Assembly (NCBI GenBank): GCA_964622305.1
Contig: CAZUPR010000028.1
Location: 1-17,332, forward strand
Length of the DNA: 17,332 nt
DNA from: SKKY01 sp964622305
GTDB lineage: Bacteria; Bacillota; Peptococcia; Peptococcales; SKKY01
Reading direction: 5' to 3'
Each line of letters opens with the position of its first letter. Position 1 is the stretch's first letter. Below, one piece after another: positions 1 to 7,523 of this stretch. A program made the position numbers and the translations under genes. The notes under the pieces are model-generated. The model was given only the letters and a program-made list of their open reading frames with translations, searched no databases and was not told the origin of the DNA.

Positions 1-1
1 T

Positions 2-823
2 TCTCAGGCTGGAAAAAAGCTTTTTATCAGTCAATCTGCTGTCAGTCAGGCTATAAAACAATTAGAAAACCAACTAGGACTTACCCTCTTTTTCAGGCAG
101 AAGAAAAAAATAGCCCTGACCCCCCAGGGAGAGGACCTTTTAGCCTATGTGGAAAAAGCTTTTTTACTTCTTGAAGCCGGTCAGAGAAACCTGGCTGACA
201 ATAAGAATATGCAGGAAAAAGAATTGAAAATAGCCGCCAGCGATACAATATGTAAATACCACCTTCTGCCTTCTTTTAAAAATTTTACCTTAAATAACCC
301 AAAGAGCAGACTGAAGATTATTAACCGTCCCTCACCACAGTGTCTGGAATTGCTGGAAAAAGGGTCTGTAGACCTGGCAGTGGTCAATTTACCAGAAGAA
401 AAGATAAATCCTCCTTTTGAGGGAAAAATAATTGGCCACAGTTCTGATCTTTTTATTGCTGGAAAAAGCTATAAGGAGTTAGAAAATAAGAGGCTTTCCT
501 TAAAGGATTTAAGCCAGCTCCCCCTCCTTCTTTTAGAGAGAAGCTCATCCTCAAGACGTTTTTTAGAAAAAATCTTTGCCCAAAATCAGGTGGACTTAGA
601 GGCTGAAATTGAAATAGAAAGCATAGACCTCTTATTAGAGCTAGCAAAAATTGGCCTGGGAATATCCTTTGTTCCAGAAGAAGCAGTGCAAAATGAAAAG
701 GAAAGTGGTAATATTTTCATTATAGATCTTGATTTAAAAATCCCTCAACGAAGCCTTGCTCTTTTACATAACAGGGAATTACCCTTATCAAAAAATGCTG
801 AAAATTTTATGAATCTTTTTTAA
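2..823 (+). CDS. LysR-family transcriptional regulator, 5'-truncated by window edge
   Basis: A one-component DNA-binding regulator of the LysR family. The first complete codon in frame is at base 2. The reading frame is open to the window edge and encodes the second half of the winged helix-turn-helix (FISQSAVSQAIKQLE, then GLTLFFR and LTPQGE), which is the classic LysR signature. About 20 N-terminal residues are missing compared with the usual 290-300 aa. A GTG at 149 could be taken as a start, but it lies inside the linker after the DNA-binding domain and would delete it, so it is not real. The rest is the periplasmic-binding-protein-like effector domain (AASDTICKYHLLP, then GLGISFVPEEA near the end). 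The stop is 16 bases before the aldo/keto reductase gene on the same strand, so the two are probably co-transcribed and the reductase is a candidate target. The effector is unknown. Confidence 0.93.
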   Translation, partial: SQAGKKLFISQSAVSQAIKQLENQLGLTLFFRQKKKIALTPQGEDLLAYVEKAFLLLEAGQRNLADNKNMQEKELKIAASDTICKYHLLPSFKNFTLNNPKSRLKIINRPSPQCLELLEKGSVDLAVVNLPEEKINPPFEGKIIGHSSDLFIAGKSYKELENKRLSLKDLSQLPLLLLERSSSSRRFLEKIFAQNQVDLEAEIEIESIDLLLELAKIGLGISFVPEEAVQNEKESGNIFIIDLDLKIPQRSLALLHNRELPLSKNAENFMNLF

Positions 824-839
824 AAAATGGAGGTAGCTT

Positions 840-1796
840 ATGGATTACAGAAAACTTGGTCAAACTGGAATTAAGGTTTCTTATTTTTGCTTTGGGGTTT
901 TGCCCATGGGACCTTTGCAGGCCAATATTTCTCCCCAGGAGGGCGGGAAACTTTTAAAGAAAGCTTATGAAGCTGGAATTAATTTTATTGACACAGCCCA
1001 GCTTTATAAAACCTATCCTCACATCAGAGAGTCACTTAAGGGTTTAAAAGATGAAGATATTGTTATCGCTTCCAAATCTGGGGCCTCAGATTATGAAGGT
1101 ATGGAAGCAGCAGTTCATGAAGCTTTGAGAGAATTAGACAGAAACTATATTGATATTTTTCATTTACATTCAGCTAAAGCTAAAGATACAGTCTTTGAAG
1201 ATAAGGCAGAGGCCTTGCGTGCTCTTTTAGACTGCAAGAAAAAAGGTTTAATCAAGGCTGTTGGCATCTCCTCCCACAATGTGAAAGTCATAGAAAAAGC
1301 GGCAGATCATCCAGATATTGATGTGGTTTTTCCTATTATTAACCAGCCTGGTTTTGGGATTATAAATGGAACTTCTGAAGATATGAGAAGGGCCATTAAA
1401 GCCTGTTCTGATAACGGTAAGGGCCTTTATGCCATGAAAATCTTTGCCGGCGGCAATCTGGTTGGCCAGATTCTTGAAGCCTTTGACTATGCAAAAAACA
1501 TTAAGGAAATGGATTCAATTGCCATTGGAATGATAAATGACAAAGAGTTAGATTTTAACCTGGGCCTTTTTAGAGGTGATCATATGACAGAAGATATGAT
1601 CCCTGAGTGTAAGGACAGTAAAAGGATGATTCTTTTGCCCAACATCTGTATTAAATGTCGTAAGTGCATGGCTATGTGTCCTAACGATGCCATTTATGTT
1701 GATGATAATGATATTATGAGAATTAATCCTGAAAAATGTCTTCTTTGTGGCTATTGCTCCACAGTTTGTCCGGAATTTGCCATCAGAATGATTTAA
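840..1796 (+). CDS. Aldo/keto reductase with C-terminal two-cluster [4Fe-4S] ferredoxin domain
   Basis: A 318 aa soluble oxidoreductase. Residues 1 to about 255 are an aldo/keto reductase TIM barrel, starting MDYRKLGQTGIKVS. The expected catalytic tetrad can be placed at D51 and Y56 (FIDTAQLY), K79 (ASKSG) and H110 (IDIFHLH). Residues 266-318 add two CxxCxxCxxxCP motifs (C270/273/276/280 and C300/303/306/310), the pattern for two [4Fe-4S] clusters of a bacterial-type ferredoxin. This architecture is common in anaerobes, but its substrates are largely unknown. The clusters suggest electron exchange with ferredoxin or another partner rather than NAD(P)H alone; that is inference. The ATG follows a strong GGAGGT at 829-834 with 5-base spacing. 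It lies directly downstream of the LysR gene and ends at a strong terminator, so it is the last gene of that unit. Confidence 0.93.
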   Translation: MDYRKLGQTGIKVSYFCFGVLPMGPLQANISPQEGGKLLKKAYEAGINFIDTAQLYKTYPHIRESLKGLKDEDIVIASKSGASDYEGMEAAVHEALRELDRNYIDIFHLHSAKAKDTVFEDKAEALRALLDCKKKGLIKAVGISSHNVKVIEKAADHPDIDVVFPIINQPGFGIINGTSEDMRRAIKACSDNGKGLYAMKIFAGGNLVGQILEAFDYAKNIKEMDSIAIGMINDKELDFNLGLFRGDHMTEDMIPECKDSKRMILLPNICIKCRKCMAMCPNDAIYVDDNDIMRINPEKCLLCGYCSTVCPEFAIRMI

Positions 1797-1814
1797 GTCT
1801 CTAGAAAAAAGAAG

Positions 1815-1858
1815 AAAGCCCTTAGGCTAGCAGTTAATTATGCTAACTTAAGGGCTTT
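1815..1858. terminator. Bidirectional intrinsic terminator between convergent genes
   Basis: Perfect 10-base arms (AAAGCCCTTA at 1815-1824 and its complement at 1849-1858) enclose a second 5-base stem (TAGCA 1828-1832, TGCTA 1841-1845) with an 8-base loop. T-rich sequence follows on the plus strand (1859-1866), and A-rich sequence on the other side gives a T-rich tail on the minus strand. It lies between the convergent reductase and transketolase genes and can terminate both. Confidence 0.9.
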
Positions 1859-1872
1859 ATATTTTTCAAGAC

Positions 1873-3861
1873 TTATTGAGCCAAATACTTTTTAATCTCT
1901 TCTGCCAGCCTGTTTTTTTCAAAGCCGAATTCTACAAATAATTCTTCTGCCTTACCTGATGCTCCAAAACTGTCTATTGAGAAAATTTTTCCCTTAAGGC
2001 CAGTGTGCTTATGCCAGCCAAAGGATGAGGCAGCCTCAATAGCAACTCTTTTTTCCACATCAGATGGTAAGATTTCTTCCTTATATTCCTGACTTTGTTT
2101 CTCAAAAAGTGCAAAAGATGGCATGCTGACCACTCTTACTTTTTTGCCCTCTTCTTCCAGTATTTGGGCAGTTTCCATGGCCAAAGAAACCTCTGATCCT
2201 GTAGCCATAATAATTAGGTCAGGTCTTTCTTCTGAGGCAGAAACTATATAGGCTCCCTTAAGAGCATCTTTACCAGTCTTTGCAAGTATAGGAAGCTTTT
2301 GTCTGGAAAGAATAAGAGATACTGGTCCCTCATTTGCTGTCATGGCATAATACCAGCCAGCAGCTGTTTCTTTTGCATCGGCAGGACGGAAATCTGTCAT
2401 ACCGGGCATGCTTCTTAAAGCTGCCAAATGTTCAACAGGCTGGTGGGTTGGGCCATCTTCGCCAACTCCAATACTGTCATGAGTTAAAACATAGGTTACT
2501 GGAATTCCCATTAGAGCTGATAGTCTCATGGATGATTTCATATAATCAGTGAAGGTAAAAAAAGTACCTACAAAGATTTTTAAACCACTATGAAGGGCTA
2601 CACCATTAGCAATAGCAGCCATGGCATGCTCTCTGACTCCGAAGCGAATATTTGAACCGATTGGATTTTCTTTAGAAAAATCTGTCTTCTGATTGATATA
2701 AGTTTTATTGGAAGGAGCCAGGTCAGCTGAACCACCAACAAGTTCAGGCAAATGCTTAACCAGTCTTTCAATGCAGATACCAGAAGCTTCCCTGGTAGCC
2801 ATATCCTTATCGAAGTTCCAGTAGTCTTTATCTGCAAGCAAGTTTTTAATTCCATCTGGATTTCCGGCTTGATAAGCTAAAAACTCTTCTGCCTCTCTGG
2901 GATATTTTTCTTCATAGAGGGCAAAAAGCTTCTGCCAGCTGTTTTCAAACTCATGGCCTTTTTGAGCAAATTCTTCTTTAAAGGTTTTTGTTTCTTCCGG
3001 TAAGGTGAAAGCTGGATAATCCCAGCCATAATATTCTTTAGTCAAGGCCAGCTCTTCTGCTCCCAGAGGCTCTCCATGAGCTGAAGCTGTCCCTTGTTTC
3101 TTAGGGCTGCCCTCTCCTATTATCGTTTTTATAATAATAAGACTGGGTTTTGTCTCTTCCTTTTTAGCTTCTTCAATAGCCTGGCTGATTTTTTCCAGGC
3201 TGTTACCATCTTCAACAGTAAGAACCTGCCAGTCATAGGCCTCATATCTTTTGGCAACATTTTCTCTAAAGGCCAGGTCTGTAGATCCTTCTATAGAAAT
3301 ATTATTGGAATCATAAAGGACAATCAATTTTCCCAGACCCAGAGTTCCGGCCAAGGATGATGCTTCAGAGGTAATACCTTCCATAAGGCAACCATCACCA
3401 ACTAAGGCATAGGTATGATGGTCTACAATTTTAAGATCTTCTTTATTGAACCTGGCAGCCAGCATAGCTTCAGCTATAGCCATTCCTACTCCATTGGCCA
3501 AGCCTTGGCCAAGTGGCCCTGTTGTAGTTTCAACTCCATCAGTATGACCATATTCGGGGTGTCCGGGAGTTCTGCTGCCAACCTGTCTGAAGTTTTTAAT
3601 ATCTTCCATGGTCAGGTCATAGCCAAAAATATGCAGGAGGGAATATAAAAGCATGGATCCGTGTCCTGCCGAAAGGATAAAGCGATCCCTGTCTGCCCAT
3701 TTAGGGTTTTTTGGATTGTGTTTCAAGTGCCCTGCCCAAAGGGTATAGGCCATAGGAGCTGCTCCTAAAGGAAGTCCCGGGTGACCTGATGCTGCTTTTT
3801 CGATTGCCTCAGCAGATAAAATTCGTAAACTTTTAACATTTAAATCATCACTTTTAAACAT
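1873..3861 (-). CDS. tkt: Transketolase
   Basis: A full-length 662 aa thiamine-diphosphate enzyme that moves two-carbon ketol units between sugar phosphates in the non-oxidative pentose phosphate pathway, in the cytoplasm. The TPP motif is clear: GDG at 155-157 through NN at 186-187 within LYDSNNISIEG. Also visible are AGHGSMLLYSLLH near residue 65, TTTGPLGQGLANGVG near 112, the catalytic glutamate E411 in FGVREHAM, and THDSIGVGEDGPTHQPVEH in the pyrimidine-binding domain, so all three transketolase domains are present. The start ATG is preceded by GGAG at normal spacing. The gene begins 21 bases after the stop of the serine hydrolase gene with no terminator between them, so it is probably the distal gene of the TRAP transporter operon. 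That is an unusual place for a central-metabolism gene. No adjacent transaldolase or partner gene is seen. Confidence 0.97.
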   Translation of the reverse strand: MFKSDDLNVKSLRILSAEAIEKAASGHPGLPLGAAPMAYTLWAGHLKHNPKNPKWADRDRFILSAGHGSMLLYSLLHIFGYDLTMEDIKNFRQVGSRTPGHPEYGHTDGVETTTGPLGQGLANGVGMAIAEAMLAARFNKEDLKIVDHHTYALVGDGCLMEGITSEASSLAGTLGLGKLIVLYDSNNISIEGSTDLAFRENVAKRYEAYDWQVLTVEDGNSLEKISQAIEEAKKEETKPSLIIIKTIIGEGSPKKQGTASAHGEPLGAEELALTKEYYGWDYPAFTLPEETKTFKEEFAQKGHEFENSWQKLFALYEEKYPREAEEFLAYQAGNPDGIKNLLADKDYWNFDKDMATREASGICIERLVKHLPELVGGSADLAPSNKTYINQKTDFSKENPIGSNIRFGVREHAMAAIANGVALHSGLKIFVGTFFTFTDYMKSSMRLSALMGIPVTYVLTHDSIGVGEDGPTHQPVEHLAALRSMPGMTDFRPADAKETAAGWYYAMTANEGPVSLILSRQKLPILAKTGKDALKGAYIVSASEERPDLIIMATGSEVSLAMETAQILEEEGKKVRVVSMPSFALFEKQSQEYKEEILPSDVEKRVAIEAASSFGWHKHTGLKGKIFSIDSFGASGKAEELFVEFGFEKNRLAEEIKKYLAQ

Positions 3862-3882
3862 AGCTTCTCCTTTTTTTATCTT

Positions 3883-5769
3883 TTATATTGGTTTTAAAAA
3901 GTTCCAGTTATATAAGAGAAAGATGAAAATTACCATTATCAGAGAATAAAACTGAAAGTTGCGCCAGTAAAATTCATGGGTAAAAAATTTTTTCCTCTGC
4001 AAAAAAATTATACCCGATAATAATAAAACTGACAAAGATATTCCCAGATTAATATACAAAAAGGGCAGAACCCATTTACTGCTGTAGTACATATATTTTA
4101 AGGCCCGATAAAGGAGCAAAATAGTACTTATTACTAAAGAGATTCCTAAAATATTAAGGGCAGTCAAAGTCCTGCTTATAGGGAATTCATTATGGAAGCG
4201 GAATTTAAAGATTAATATAGGGTTTACTAAAATAAAGAGAAGTGCTGTCAGGAAAAAAATCAGGGAAAAATAAACCCAAATTGTAGACCTGAAAGTATTA
4301 AAGGGAATCAAATCTGGAGCATTGCCACTGGAGAGTTTCTTTACTCCTTGAGGGCCCATCTCAAAATAAAGTTCCGGATAAGAATATTTTATTAATAGGC
4401 TGGAATAATCTCTTATTTCATATTTATAGGGAGAAACCTGATCATAGCTGGCCTCATGTCGTGGAAGAACTAATTTTATTTGGCCTGCTCCCAGTTCTTT
4501 TATTTCCGAAGGAGACAGATAAAAGAAAAATTCCATAAAGTTACTAAAAGCTGCCCTGGTCATGAGATATTTTCCTTTTAATTCTTTGCTGCCAGGTTCC
4601 GCCATAATTTTCTTTTTTGGCTGGCCGTCTGTAAAAGATCCAAAGACACTTTCATGTAACTCAAAGAAAAAATCACTTTCACTGCCAGAATTTGCAAGGA
4701 CTATGAGGCCCAGCCTCTCCTTGGGAGAAATAGCAAAATGACTGCTAAAACCTGCGGTATTACCATCATGGCCATAGGATTTAATGATACCATCATACTC
4801 CCAAAAGCCATGGGAAACGGAACTTGCTAACTTGTCTGCCTGATAAGTTTTATTGAAGATTTTTTCATAATAAGAAGCTGTTTTAAAAAAGGGGCAATCT
4901 TCTGCCTCTTCCGGGGTCAGGGCCAGGGCAAAATTTGCCAAAGCCTCTACTGTTCCATTAGCTGCTCCGGAGGGATAGGCCGGAACATAAACCCAGCCCA
5001 CATCTTTGAAGCCAGATTTTTTAGCATTATAACCACTAGCCTTTTCTTCCATAAGCTCAGGGTTATTAATATATAAAGGATGACCGGCAATTCGTTGCAT
5101 ATTAGCCGGCAAAAAAATATGTTGCCTTTCATAGTCATAAAATTTCTGTCCGGAAACTTCTTCAACAACAAAAGCCGCCAGAGCTGCTCCATAGTTGGAA
5201 TAGGACATTACTTCGCCAGCCCTGAAAACCCGGGCAGGCAGGGTCCTTTTCAAAACCTTATCAAGTGGGGGTAAAAAAGTCATTTTTTTATTGGCAAAAT
5301 CGAAAAAAGTATCTTCGAAGCCGGCAGAATGATTCATCAAATCCAGTAAACTAATTTTTTCATCCAGCCCCCTGCCTTTTACTATCTCTTCCGATAAATA
5401 ATTGCCAATATCATCATCAAGATTTAAAAGTCCCTCTTCGGATAATTGCAAAAGACTTATCCAAACGAAAAGTTTATTAATGGAACCATATTCAAAAATT
5501 GTTTCTTCAGCTACAACTGGAATCATTTGTTTTAAATCTGCATAGCCATAGCCTTTGCTAAAAAGAATCCTTCCATCCTTGACCACAGCCAGGGCGGCAC
5601 CAGGAACCTCTTTACCAACATATTTTTCCATAATTTGATCCGTTTGAGCTTCAATTATTGCTGCATCAAAAGCAAATAATGGAATTTTTATTAAGAATAT
5701 TAGAAGAAAAAAAGTCGCTGAAAGCAAGAAAAATTCAGCAACTTTATTTTTGTTTCTTTTACTTATCAT
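3883..5769 (-). CDS. Membrane-anchored beta-lactamase-fold serine hydrolase (class C / PBP4*-like)
   Basis: A 628 aa protein with an N-terminal hydrophobic segment (about 11-31, signal or anchor). It is followed by an extracytoplasmic serine hydrolase domain of the beta-lactamase / D-Ala-D-Ala carboxypeptidase superfamily. The three active-site motifs are present: SxxK (S96-I-N-K99), YxN (Y190-S-N192) and HxG (H334-D-G336). About four hydrophobic segments occupy the last roughly 145 residues, so the C-terminus is a small membrane domain of unknown role. The family includes esterases, peptidases and cell-wall amidases, so the name beta-lactamase does not imply antibiotic resistance, and the substrate cannot be read from sequence. 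The ATG has a modest AAGGGG site. Its start is 23 bases after dctM and its stop is 21 bases before tkt, all on one strand. Confidence 0.88.
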   Translation of the reverse strand: MISKRNKNKVAEFFLLSATFFLLIFLIKIPLFAFDAAIIEAQTDQIMEKYVGKEVPGAALAVVKDGRILFSKGYGYADLKQMIPVVAEETIFEYGSINKLFVWISLLQLSEEGLLNLDDDIGNYLSEEIVKGRGLDEKISLLDLMNHSAGFEDTFFDFANKKMTFLPPLDKVLKRTLPARVFRAGEVMSYSNYGAALAAFVVEEVSGQKFYDYERQHIFLPANMQRIAGHPLYINNPELMEEKASGYNAKKSGFKDVGWVYVPAYPSGAANGTVEALANFALALTPEEAEDCPFFKTASYYEKIFNKTYQADKLASSVSHGFWEYDGIIKSYGHDGNTAGFSSHFAISPKERLGLIVLANSGSESDFFFELHESVFGSFTDGQPKKKIMAEPGSKELKGKYLMTRAAFSNFMEFFFYLSPSEIKELGAGQIKLVLPRHEASYDQVSPYKYEIRDYSSLLIKYSYPELYFEMGPQGVKKLSSGNAPDLIPFNTFRSTIWVYFSLIFFLTALLFILVNPILIFKFRFHNEFPISRTLTALNILGISLVISTILLLYRALKYMYYSSKWVLPFLYINLGISLSVLLLSGIIFLQRKKFFTHEFYWRNFQFYSLIMVIFIFLLYNWNFLKPI

Positions 5770-5792
5770 AATTAACCCCTTTTAGAGCAAAC

Positions 5793-6878
5793 TTACATAA
5801 AGCCAGGTAAAAATAGAACGATTTGCGGGAAAAGAGTAATCAAAACAACAACTAATAAAATAACTAAAAAAGACGGTATAGCATTTTTAGCTATTGTTAT
5901 TATATCATCTTCTACTAAACCATTAATAACAAAGAGGTTAAAACCTACTGGTGGTGTTATCTGTGCCAGTTCGATCATGATTATCAGATAGATTCCAAAC
6001 CAAAGTGGATCAAAACCTGCATCTAAAATTAAGGGCAAGGCCAGAGGTAAAGACATAACAATCATGGAAAAACCATCCAGCAAGGTTCCCAGGAAAANNN
6101 NNNNNNNNNNNNNNNNNNNNNNNNNNNNNNNNNNNNNNNNNNNNNNNNNNNNNNNNNNNNNNNNNNNNNNNNNNNNNNNNNNNNNNNNNNNNNNNNNTAC
6201 TGGTGCTAATTGAGGAATAGTATGAAGACGATCTGACCATGTATAAACTTCGCCAGTTTTAGGGGCTAATGAAGGATTTATGATACATCTGAGCATTGTA
6301 TAAAAAATAAGCAAACTTGCCAGTAAGATACCTGGAAGAATTCCAGCTATAAAAAGTTTACCAATACTTACTCCAGAGACAATCCCATAGACCAGCATCA
6401 TCATGCTGGGTGGAATTAAAAAGCCCAGAGTTCCGGCTCCAGCAAGGGAACCGATAACAAGTTTACGGTCAAAATTTCTCTTAAATAATTCTGGCAGTGT
6501 AATTTTTCCAACCGTTGCTGTTGTTGCAGCAGATGATCCGCTTACTGCCGCAAAAAGAGCACATGCCACAATGTTTATATGGATGAGGCCACCTGGCAAG
6601 GAATTTGTCCAGGGTGCCAAACCTTTAAAAAGGTTTTCAGAAATCTTACTGCGAAAGAGAACCTCGCCCATAAAAACAAATAAGGGCAGAGCAAACATGG
6701 TGGAACTGTTTGTACTGTTCCAAAGTATATTAGTGAGTATTGTCAATGATGGACTGCCTGTAAACAGTTCAAATGAAATAACTGCAACCAGGATGAGAGA
6801 AACTCCCACCCAAATACTTCCTGCTAAAAATAATACTAGAAGGAAGAGAACTGTCAGGGATATGCCTATAAAGCTCAA
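5793..6878 (-). CDS. dctM: TRAP transporter large permease subunit (DctM), interrupted by assembly gap
   Basis: The large integral membrane subunit of a tripartite ATP-independent periplasmic (TRAP) transporter, the channel that couples solute uptake to an ion gradient, usually sodium. Family signatures are ALPLFVFMGEVL, AVSGSSAATTATVG, GAGTLGFLIPPSMMMLVYG and, after the gap, ITPPVGFNLFVING. The start is TTG: it follows AAGGAGG with 8-base spacing, and an in-frame stop lies just upstream with no ATG or GTG between. A 100-N gap splits it into 227 N-terminal and about 100 C-terminal residues. DctM proteins are usually about 425 aa, so roughly 95 residues are missing and the true gap is probably near 290 bases. 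The frame across the Ns is arbitrary, so intactness is assumed. It lies 29 bases after dctQ and 23 before the hydrolase. Confidence 0.94.
   Translation of the reverse strand: MSFIGISLTVLFLLVLFLAGSIWVGVSLILVAVISFELFTGSPSLTILTNILWNSTNSSTMFALPLFVFMGEVLFRSKISENLFKGLAPWTNSLPGGLIHINIVACALFAAVSGSSAATTATVGKITLPELFKRNFDRKLVIGSLAGAGTLGFLIPPSMMMLVYGIVSGVSIGKLFIAGILPGILLASLLIFYTMLRCIINPSLAPKTGEVYTWSDRLHTIPQLAPVXXXXXXXXXXXXXXXXXXXXXXXXXXXXXXXXXXFLGTLLDGFSMIVMSLPLALPLILDAGFDPLWFGIYLIIMIELAQITPPVGFNLFVINGLVEDDIITIAKNAIPSFLVILLVVVLITLFPQIVLFLPGFM
6098..6197. other. Assembly gap (100 Ns) inside dctM
   Basis: Exactly 100 Ns, the usual placeholder for a gap of unknown length. It interrupts the TRAP large permease. 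Comparison with normal DctM length suggests the missing DNA is nearer 290 bases, covering about three transmembrane segments. Confidence 0.97.
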
Positions 6879-6907
6879 AAAACCGCCTCCTTATCTGAAT
6901 TTTATGT

Positions 6908-7435
6908 CTAACTGGTTCTTGTTTCCGCTTCTCTTCTCCTCCAGGCGCCAGTACGCAAATCTTCAACACTTTTGATGGTTTCTGCTATATATTGAAGCAC
7001 CATCACAAAGCTGCCTATGGGCAAGAGAGATTGTGGAATCCATAAAAGAGTACGGGTAATTTGCATAGAACGGCTGCCTATTAGATAAGAGCCCCAGGCA
7101 AATTTGCCTGTAATATAAGTAATTACAGCAAAAAATCCTATTCCAATTACAAAGGTGATAATGTCTAAAATAATTACCTTTTTACCTTTAAGGAAGGAAT
7201 GAAAGAAAGAAAGCCTTATATGACCTCCTTCTTTAAGTGTATAGGCTAAACCTAAAAAGGTAACGCCAGCAGTCAAATAGGCTGTATATTCATTAGTGAC
7301 GTGCAAGGTTTTAGAAAAAAATGTTCTGATAATCATTTCCATCATTACCAAAACAAAACCAAAAACAATCAGCAAACCAGCCAGGTATCCAAAACCATCT
7401 GAAATTCTGTTGATTATTTTTACTATTTTTTCCAT
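6908..7435 (-). CDS. dctQ: TRAP transporter small permease subunit (DctQ)
   Basis: A 175 aa membrane protein with four hydrophobic segments (about 12-34, 45-65, 87-110 and 128-152), matching the DctQ layout. It contains the family-like features FVLVMMEMIIRTFF and EYTAYLTAGVTFLGLAYTLKEGGHIR, a conserved stretch of the small subunit. DctQ pairs with DctM and is needed for substrate transfer from the binding protein. The ATG is preceded by a G-rich AGGGGGGAG ribosome binding site. It lies between dctP (88 bases upstream, with a hairpin between) and dctM (29 bases downstream). Confidence 0.93.
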   Translation of the reverse strand: MEKIVKIINRISDGFGYLAGLLIVFGFVLVMMEMIIRTFFSKTLHVTNEYTAYLTAGVTFLGLAYTLKEGGHIRLSFFHSFLKGKKVIILDIITFVIGIGFFAVITYITGKFAWGSYLIGSRSMQITRTLLWIPQSLLPIGSFVMVLQYIAETIKSVEDLRTGAWRRREAETRTS

Positions 7436-7462
7436 CTTCTCCCCCCTCTTCTTACAAAATAA

Positions 7463-7496
7463 ATGGACGCACTTAATAGATCATAAGCACGTCCAT
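7463..7496 (-). promoter_or_regulatory. Hairpin in the dctP-dctQ intergenic region (attenuator or mRNA-stabilising)
   Basis: Perfect 7-base arms (ATGGACG at 7463-7469 and its complement at 7490-7496) extend inward with six more pairs, two of them G-U in the minus-strand RNA. This gives a 13-pair stem and an 8-base loop. The following sequence in transcription order is TTATTTTGT, only a weak T-tract. It sits between the binding-protein gene and the permease genes, where partial termination or 3'-end protection would give more DctP than DctQM. That role is inferred from position. Confidence 0.75.
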
Positions 7497-7523
7497 CATT
7501 AGATTATAAATTATAATTAAGAT

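Noticed and set aside
149..823. A LysR start at the GTG at 149
   Set aside because: The same frame is open upstream and encodes the helix-turn-helix, so the gene runs in from the window edge.
3883..5769. An antibiotic-resistance beta-lactamase
   Set aside because: The motifs define a broad hydrolase superfamily; the membrane tail and operon context do not support resistance.
6403..6975. A 190-codon plus-strand open frame
   Set aside because: It is antisense to dctM and dctQ, has no recognisable protein features and no suitable ribosome binding site.
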